Assembly (NCBI GenBank): GCA_021464525.1
Contig: JADRCO010000968.1
Span: forward strand, 1-24,075
Source: Rhizophagus sp. LPA8_4_AMF
Taxonomy: Eukaryota > Glomeromycota > Glomeromycetes > Glomerales > Glomeraceae
Length of the DNA stretch: 24,075 nucleotides
Direction of reading: 5' to 3'
Below, piece after piece: positions 18,661 to 24,075 of this stretch. Both the position numbers and the translations under genes were made by a program. The notes beneath the pieces are model-generated. The model was not told the origin of the DNA. It saw nothing but the letters and a program-made list of their open reading frames with translations, and did not search any database. Positions within the stretch are counted from its first letter, which is position 1; every line of letters begins with the position of its first letter.

Positions 18661-20900
18661 TTTTGTAAAAGAAAAATTATTTTATTATTATAGTACAAAA
18701 AAATAAAATTTCTATAGACGATTAAATAAATAAGTTGTGCAACCACCAAAATTTTAATATTGTCTACTGACCTACCTGTCATGTGCTGCATTGTAAACAA
18801 AATAATGATCATCTGATCATACAATATAGACAAAAAAAAAATGTCATTACCGGCAACTTGGATCATTTATTATTCTTTTTATATGATGTAAAAACTACAA
18901 AGGTACAAATGACGTTAAAGTTAAGCTTTTATAGATTTTCTGCAAATATAATTTTGAAGATGTTTGGGGAAGAAACCAATTTATCAAATAATCATAGAAT
19001 TCAAAAAATGGAAACACCTTTAAATTCATAGTAAAATAAAATTTCAATTGCCGTATTTGTGATGATAATTTTCTATGTTATCAGTAAATTTCAATGATAA
19101 TAAAAAAAATATTAAATATTAATAATGTATTAATTTTTCAATAATATTTTATTTTAGTTATTACTTAGGATATTTTTTTTACTGGAAATTGATGTTTAAT
19201 GAGCCAAATTTGAAGTTTAGGCGAAAATCAAAAATTCAATTTAGATTATAAAGTTTTATTTGCATAATATTTCGATATTATAATACATCAACATATTTTT
19301 CAGGCAAAATTTATTGCCTTTTTAGTGACATAATGAGCTTGTAAAAATTAAAATTCAACTAATTTTCTCGTACTCAATGAAGTTTTTTTTAAAAAAAATC
19401 AGAAATTATTTCTTATTGTATGAAAAAAAATTATTATAGTTGGAGACATTAATAGTATAAGATAATACACATCCATTTTCTGGGTATATCTGGAATTCTG
19501 GATGACATTATTGATAGCTATATCCATTTGGTGAGAGACCCTATAAAATAATCCTTATTTTAAACTTCAAATTTCTGATTATCGTTTTTATTCACTTTTT
19601 AATCCAGGAAAAATTATTTACTAGAAATTCCTAAGAATTTAGGCCATGAGAAAATTATACTCGTAAATTTTTGAAAAATATCCTAATGGTTCACGAGTTT
19701 TTTGTGAATTTTCCAAAATACCGAGCAAATATAAATCAATAGGTATTATTATTAGCAAAGAACAATGACATTATTGAAGTTATAGAAAAAGAAATTGGCT
19801 GATAATAAAAGTGCGATCAATATGATAAGGTTGTACAGTAGGTAAAAATTATTTAATCATTGATGGATTTTTAACAACTTACAATATTCTCATACTGTAT
19901 ATACTATATGTTTTATTTAATTTAGTAATGAAAGTAATGAAAGTGGGATTCAATTTAATTCATCATATCTTCTTTCATTACCGGCAAATAATTAAAAGGA
20001 CTTTTCAAAGTTGTTTAAACTGGTTGCAATGACGTTTGATAATTGTATCATGTTGAAACTAAAAACAAAAATAACACATTTTATAGTCACGTTAATAATA
20101 CTGGAATATTACTATTGATATCTGTCTTCTTGCGTCTTCGTATATGGATATTTTGCTATAAGTATCGAAAAAGTATTTAAAGATTAATTTTACTTTTTTT
20201 CTTAACAAGTCAAAAGGCCTTTGGTGATTAATTATTATCATACTATATTATTTTGTATGTTAACCTATTATTACTTATAAACGGAAAGTGGGCCAAAATA
20301 ATCCGTCATTCCCCTTTAAACGAAGAAATTTTATTAAATCATATTAGTAAGTGTAAGAGCGTTACTAATACGCCAAGTTTTGCCAGATTTACGAAAAAAA
20401 AAAATAAAAAAAAATCTGAAATTTGTAGAATTTATTATATTTTATTTGAGGAAAAATAGAAATTTTTTATAAATTAATAAATATCAAGCAAATAGCACAT
20501 TGGACCGTTTAACCCATTTACTTCACAAAGCGAGTAATAAACATTTAGCTAGAGTTAACAAATTTTTATTTAGTTCTGGCTGAAATAATTAACTCAAACC
20601 AAAATTAGGATAACTAAAATTTTTAACCAGAAATTAATTACTTTTTTTGAAGTTTATAAAAAAATGAGATAAATCTTTATAATTTCTCGTAAAATATTTT
20701 CACAACATCGGTTATCACATAAAGGTAAAAAGTAATATAAGAAAATTTCATATATTATTTCCGAATTTATTGAATTTTATTTAATTTATTAGATACAATA
20801 AATAAAATATAAAGTTATCGTTATCAGTTATAATTTCAAGTTGATTGCCAAAGCAACAAGTAACAACACATCAATAAAATAAGTTATTTTTATTAAATAG
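18661..20900. other. Long AT-rich stretch, no gene seen
   Basis: Over 2.2 kb read on both strands without a family match or convincing exon. Small palindromes occur (ATGATCATCTGATCAT, 18806-18821; TCTGGAATTCTGGA near 19490). The plus frame 20253-20459 has one less biased part (NGKWAKIIRHSPLNEEILLN) but ends in poly-Lys and is unassigned. The first hundreds of bases presumably include the kinase promoter; no defined element is seen. Confidence 0.4.
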
Positions 20901-21039
20901 CTTTTTTTTTTACAAATCCAAAGTTTGTGTATTATATTTATTTTTTGTAAAAGGAAAAGTTAATTCGTTGCAAATACCGTAAATAAAAAGGCAAATCTTT
21001 ATACAAATAATTACCTTTACTATATAAATGTTATTATAT

Positions 21040-21840
21040 CTATCTATCACCAACAATTTCAATTGAATTAGTAATTTGTCTAATTTCAGATAATTCTTCA
21101 TAACTAAGATTAACTTTTACTGCCTCAACATTTCTTCCAAATGTTTAATTTCTCTTATGCCGATAATAACAATCACATTATCTCCCTGTAAAAAATACTT
21201 AAAATATTATTTTTTTTAAAAAAAAAATGTTACGATATTAAATGTAATAAATTTTTAAGGTTAATATTTACCTGAGCAAGAATTCAAGATAAAACAAAGT
21301 TGTCCTGAAATTACGTCTTTCTTTCTGAAAATTCATTAAATTTATGTACAGTTTCCACATTTCTATTGAAATTTTCACCTTAAAAATATGGAATTGATCT
21401 AAATAATATACACTTATACATACATATATTTGCAAGATCGCTACGTTTCCATAAAATACAAAGGCAATTTAAAAAATGACAAATACTCACTGTACTGTTA
21501 GAAACCCGCGTCTAAGAGGACTATAATTCGCGACAAGCTTCCATAATTCCATTTGTTTCTATATTTAACCTTAAAAAATAATTTTAATAGGGTTAATATT
21601 ACTCATGTTGAATGTTAAAATTTAAAAATCTTTGAACTGCGGCAAACGAATGAACTTTATAAGAACATTGAAGAGTTTCTGTGGAAAATTTAGACAAAAT
21701 ACATTTAATTTTTTAGTCTTTAACAAGTTCTGCTATAGTGCCAACAATATTTTCAATGGATCGACTAAAAATATAATTCATAACGATAATAATAGTTATT
21801 TTGGCTTATCTACAAGATGTTGATAACTAGACTACATGGA
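21040..21840 (-). pseudogene. Aldo/keto reductase pseudogene, multi-exon
   Basis: Remnants of consecutive exons on minus match the C-terminal half of an NADP-dependent aldo/keto reductase. Near 21818-21826: YQH of the barrel motif (D)LYYQHRVD. 21764 to about 21633: SIENIVGTIAELVKD, a TAA, then KIKCILSKFSTETL and a KVHSFAAVQ piece. About 21570-21491: IETNGIMEACRE, about 20 bp lost, then SPLRRGFLT. 21378-21272: GENFNRNVETVHKFNEFSER, then frameshifts within GQLC..LAQ. 21185-21040: GDNVIVIIGIREIKHLEE, one missing base, then VEAVKVNLSYEELSEIRQ and IVGDR. Introns keep GT/AG borders (86 nt between the last two). At least four lesions and no N-terminal half or Tyr/Lys active-site region were found, so it is dead. 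This was worked out by family recognition, not alignment. Confidence 0.8.
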
Positions 21841-21918
21841 GCAATTCAAAAATAAAATATTGATATTATAAAGCGTATTGACATTGAGCAAGTGAATATT
21901 TCTATTAGCTAATAAATG

Positions 21919-21937
21919 AAAATGTAAGCTGATCATA
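21919..21937 (+). repeat. Target-site duplication, left copy
   Basis: AAAATGTAAGCTGATCATA is repeated exactly at 22163-22181, directly after an A-run. The first A residues may belong to the tail, so the true duplication is 15-19 bp. Confidence 0.75.
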
Positions 21938-22162
21938 TGCCACAAACATCATGTATGGGATGCATGGTAAATGGGAAACCCGGTTACTTTACCTGGGGGA
22001 CAAAAAATATATAATTATATACTATATAGTTACAGGTAGAGGCGGAGTATACAGGGGGGTTAACTGTTTACAGTTAACTGAACTGATGAGACTTATTTGT
22101 GTTGTTATATGTTCTCTACCATATAATACAATAAAGTTTTCGTTTTACCCTAAAAAAAAAAA
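21938..22162 (+). mobile_element. Retroposed polyadenylated insertion, about 225 bp
   Basis: Flanked by a long direct repeat, ends in CCCT followed by about 14 A, and carries AATAAA at 22130-22135, 15-20 nt before the A-run. These are the marks of an RNA copied into DNA by a LINE-type target-primed mechanism. The body is richer in G+C than its surroundings and has one open frame from 21951 into the A-run (MYGMHGKWETRLLYLG..). No reverse transcriptase or clear Pol III A/B boxes were seen, so it may be a 5'-truncated LINE, a SINE or a processed mRNA 3' end. Confidence 0.7.
22059..22078. repeat. 8-bp hairpin inside the retroposed insert
   Basis: GTTAACTG and CAGTTAAC are perfect complements around a TTTA loop; a stable RNA stem-loop is possible in the copied transcript. 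Confidence 0.7.
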
Positions 22163-22181
22163 AAAATGTAAGCTGATCATA
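22163..22181 (+). repeat. Target-site duplication, right copy
   Basis: Exact repeat of 21919-21937 immediately after the A-tail of the insert. Confidence 0.75.
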
Positions 22182-22376
22182 ACGTTAAGACCTTTTTTGT
22201 AGTTCCGATAGGGTATATAGCTCCTGATCCACACCATCTCCTACCTATTTCAGTATTTTTCGGAGGCCACCCAAATAAATGGGATGGAAATCCCGTACAA
22301 ATCCTTATTGCATAAACTAGATTTCGTTGGAAAAAATTTTTTCATTTTAAAAAAAAAAAATTTTTCAAGCAATGAC
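22182..22376. other. Unidentified block of higher G+C
   Basis: From about 22200 to 22320 the base composition is clearly less AT-biased (CTCCTGATCCACACCATCTC, GGAGGCCACCC, ATGGGATGGAAATCCCGT). No frame on either strand is open over the whole block and no RNA gene fold was recognised. A fragment of a mobile element is possible. Confidence 0.3.
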
Positions 22377-23045
22377 ATTAGAATAAGATTTAAGATTATT
22401 AATAAATAATCCAAAGTATAGTTATATAGTAAATTTTATGTGAGGATGAAAAGAAGTTATATGGTTGCAGAGCAACTTTAGCGGCAAGATCCGAAGTATT
22501 TGATAAATTAATTTATAATGGGATGAACGGAAATTTGTGAAAAATAAATTTCTTTGCCAGAGATTAATTCCATTGGAATGATCACATTAGAATATGATAT
22601 TTATACTGGATTAATTAAAGAGAATCTTTAACAAAAGATAATATGTTTTGAAGCTTCAAATTATTTTCAATTAACGGAACTTTAAAACTTTATCCAAAAA
22701 TGCAATAGAAAAAAATTTCAAAGATAATTATTCACCAGATTTGTTATCTAATTTTGCGGAAAAAAAAAATTCCAATAGAAAATAGTATTCTTCAAATTTA
22801 TTGGTTGAAGCAGTATCAACTATTCCAAATACCATTGAATTTGGTCGTTTGTCTATTACAGGTTTTCAATATCTTTTATCTTGTACTTATAAAAAAGGAC
22901 GCTTTTTGCAACCCCAGAATATTATTCTTATATCAAAAAGTTTCTAATGATGCATATAAACTTTATGGAATGGTTACCAATTTTAGAAAAAATAGAACAA
23001 ATAAAAAATCCAGTTCAAATAGAAAACAAATTTATAACTGTGCAT
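22377..23045 (+). pseudogene. BTB-BACK relic, copy G, on the plus strand
   Basis: The only family copy in this orientation. Readable pieces in order: LLINNPKYS, CEDEKKLYGCRATLAARSEVFDKL (22440-22510), LIKE..SLTKDN, ASNYFQLTEL, NFKDNYSPDLLSNFA, LLVEAVSTIPNTIEFGRLS, ITGFQYLLSCTYKK, QKVSNDAYKLYGMVTNF, and NPVQIENKFITVH near 23000. Stops and frameshifts are frequent. Homology fades at about 23045, before the SPRY part. Confidence 0.75.
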
Positions 23046-23143
23046 AAGAAAAGATCATTATATACGAGATAGCGTCAAATGTTTCTATTGTAAATTATGG
23101 TGCATGATCAGATTTTTGTGACGTTGGTGATAATTCTTAGACA

Positions 23144-23240
23144 TTCTATAACCATATAGTGTCTTTTCATCCTCAAAATTTCTATATTACTATACCTTGG
23201 ATTATTTATTAATAAATCTTTTTCTAAAGAAATTTTCTTC
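23144..23240 (-). pseudogene. N-terminal BTB relic, copy F
   Basis: The minus strand reads SLEKDL, LINNPRYSNIEIL, then a shifted LYGY piece; the start codon is GTG where relic E has ATG. It is cut off after the LYGC-equivalent position. It faces copy G tail to tail. Confidence 0.7.
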
Positions 23241-23242
23241 AC

Positions 23243-23358
23243 TATTTTGAATTTCTTTAGGAAAGAAAGATTTTGTAGTTTATTTCAGTATACTTTTATT
23301 GATAAAAGTGTAATGACTAATTTTTACAAATTTAGAAATTTAATTATAAACTGCGGTT
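23243..23358 (-). promoter_or_regulatory. 5' flank of relic F, shared with relic E
   Basis: Matches 11271-11399 in order: TTGAATTTCTTTAGGAAAGA, AGATTTTGTAGTTTATTTCAG, ACAAATTTAGAAATTTAA, AACTGCGGTTA. See relic E. Confidence 0.6.
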
Positions 23359-23502
23359 AGTATATCCTTCTTATATAAAAATACTTCATATAATTGATCA
23401 AGTGTTTCTTTCATAGGAGATTTATTAGTATTCTTATTCATCATGATTGCTATAATAAAGTAATATATTTAATGCGAAAAATTTTACCGAAGGTGCTTAT
23501 GG

Positions 23503-23557
23503 TTCCGAGTCCAGAATACTGATCATCAGTCCAAGGTCGGTGATCATCAGCTCGGAA
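23503..23557. repeat. Inverted repeat with paired TGATCATCAG direct repeats
   Basis: TTCCGAG (23503-23509) and CTCGGAA (23551-23557) are complementary. Between them CTGATCATCAG (23519-23529) and TGATCATCAG (23541-23550) are direct repeats. It could be the end of a small element. Confidence 0.55.
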
Positions 23558-24075
23558 AACTTTTTGCTGAGCCACGAATTGTGCAACAAAAAATAGGCTG
23601 ATCACATAACAGGTTTGTGCGACATATTAAGTTTTTTGCATATATTCGAAAAAGAAAACATATTAACCTCTGTTCTTTATTTTTTTTTCCCGAACAAACA
23701 TGAGAAAAATGTGAAAGGAGGTCTACATGCAACACAGGACCTTCCCTATAAGTAAATAGTGACGACAAAAGCATATGTTATGAAAGGCTGGAGGACTTGC
23801 AATTTCGAGATCGCCAGGTGTAAAACCAACTATGTGTCTCTCCGGTAGATCTCCATGTGAAAAGGTACGAAAGTTTTATTTGCATGTGCCTTCAAAGAAC
23901 TCTTGGCATCATACGACAATGCTAATTACTATTCTTATCTCCTTATCTTTTTCCCAGCAATATATAAAGCATGTAGTGGTATGAGGAAGTTCAGCCAACT
24001 TTCCCGCAAAAAATTTAAGGTATATACAGTATATGTTCTTTAATGCGAGTGGGCCAAGCAATTTTCTCACTATGG
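23558..24075. other. Terminal stretch, no gene recognised
   Basis: Composition is somewhat less AT-rich (for example 23701-23880) but no frame or domain was recognised on either strand. The minus frame 23547-23774 has no family resemblance and low credibility. A gene could continue beyond the window. Confidence 0.4.

Noticed and set aside
20253..20459. 68-codon plus frame
   Set aside because: No family resemblance, ends in a poly-Lys run from A homopolymers, and no flanking exons or conserved partner were seen.
21632..21823. 63-codon plus frame
   Set aside because: It lies opposite the aldo/keto reductase remnants; the minus strand explains the sequence.
21951..22202. 83-codon plus frame as a real gene
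   Set aside because: It runs through the A-tail and the target-site duplication of the retroposed insert, so its end cannot be an original coding end.
23480..23520. tRNA-like GGTTCCGAGTCC
   Set aside because: It resembles a B box but has an extra base, and no acceptor, D or anticodon stems can be folded around it.
23547..23774. 75-codon minus frame with several Cys
   Set aside because: Cys spacing fits no known finger, no start context or neighbouring exon supports it, and part of it is antisense to a poly-T run.

Overview
The window looks like nuclear DNA of an arbuscular mycorrhizal fungus, close to Rhizophagus irregularis (Glomeromycotina). Three things point there. The DNA is extremely AT-rich with long A/T runs. 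It holds a protein kinase of the type massively expanded in Rhizophagus (short N-terminal Cys cluster, TKGGFSEIY loop, IHRDLHSGN catalytic loop, DLGFCGPADKP, tail of many tiny exons). It also holds a locally expanded family of BTB-BACK-SPRY proteins. The species assignment is inference from family resemblance; no database was searched.

Left and centre (about 1-15.6 kb): a BTB-BACK-SPRY gene graveyard, nearly all on the minus strand. Only one copy is intact (11877-13298, 473 aa). Around it lie long pseudogenes at 1575-2927, 7171-8592 and about 14066-15421, and short relics at about 1134-1276, 5690-5790, 6333-6390 and 11103-11270. Two more relics lie far right (about 22377-23045 on plus, about 23144-23240 on minus). 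Flanks were copied along with the genes: copies A0, A and B share 3' flanks; C, D and A share a 5' block; the relics at 11.1 and 23.2 kb share a different 5' block. This fits repeated local segmental duplication and decay. Mobile-element traces sit between the copies: a 199-bp element with perfect 12-bp terminal inverted repeats (5860-6058) and an element of about 1 kb with imperfect termini (10057-11100) carrying the last two exons of a coiled-coil gene.

Right (16.5-18.7 kb): a complete kinase gene on minus, resolvable by eye into eight exons (553 aa). Exons 3-8 include a 12-nt micro-exon and all junctions among exons 2-8 are phase 1, so the disordered tail is modular and each internal mini-exon could be skipped without changing frame.

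Far right (21.0-24.1 kb): a decayed multi-exon aldo/keto reductase pseudogene (minus), a roughly 225-bp insertion that looks retroposed (AATAAA, A-tail, 15-19-bp target-site duplication), two BTB relics and unidentified sequence. The rest (18.7-21.0 kb, most of 3.3-5.3 kb, 8.6-9.8 kb) is AT-rich with no supportable gene.

Functionally only two genes look alive: a BTB-BACK-SPRY protein, a likely Cullin-3 substrate adaptor, and a cytosolic kinase. Nothing in the sequence ties them into one pathway.
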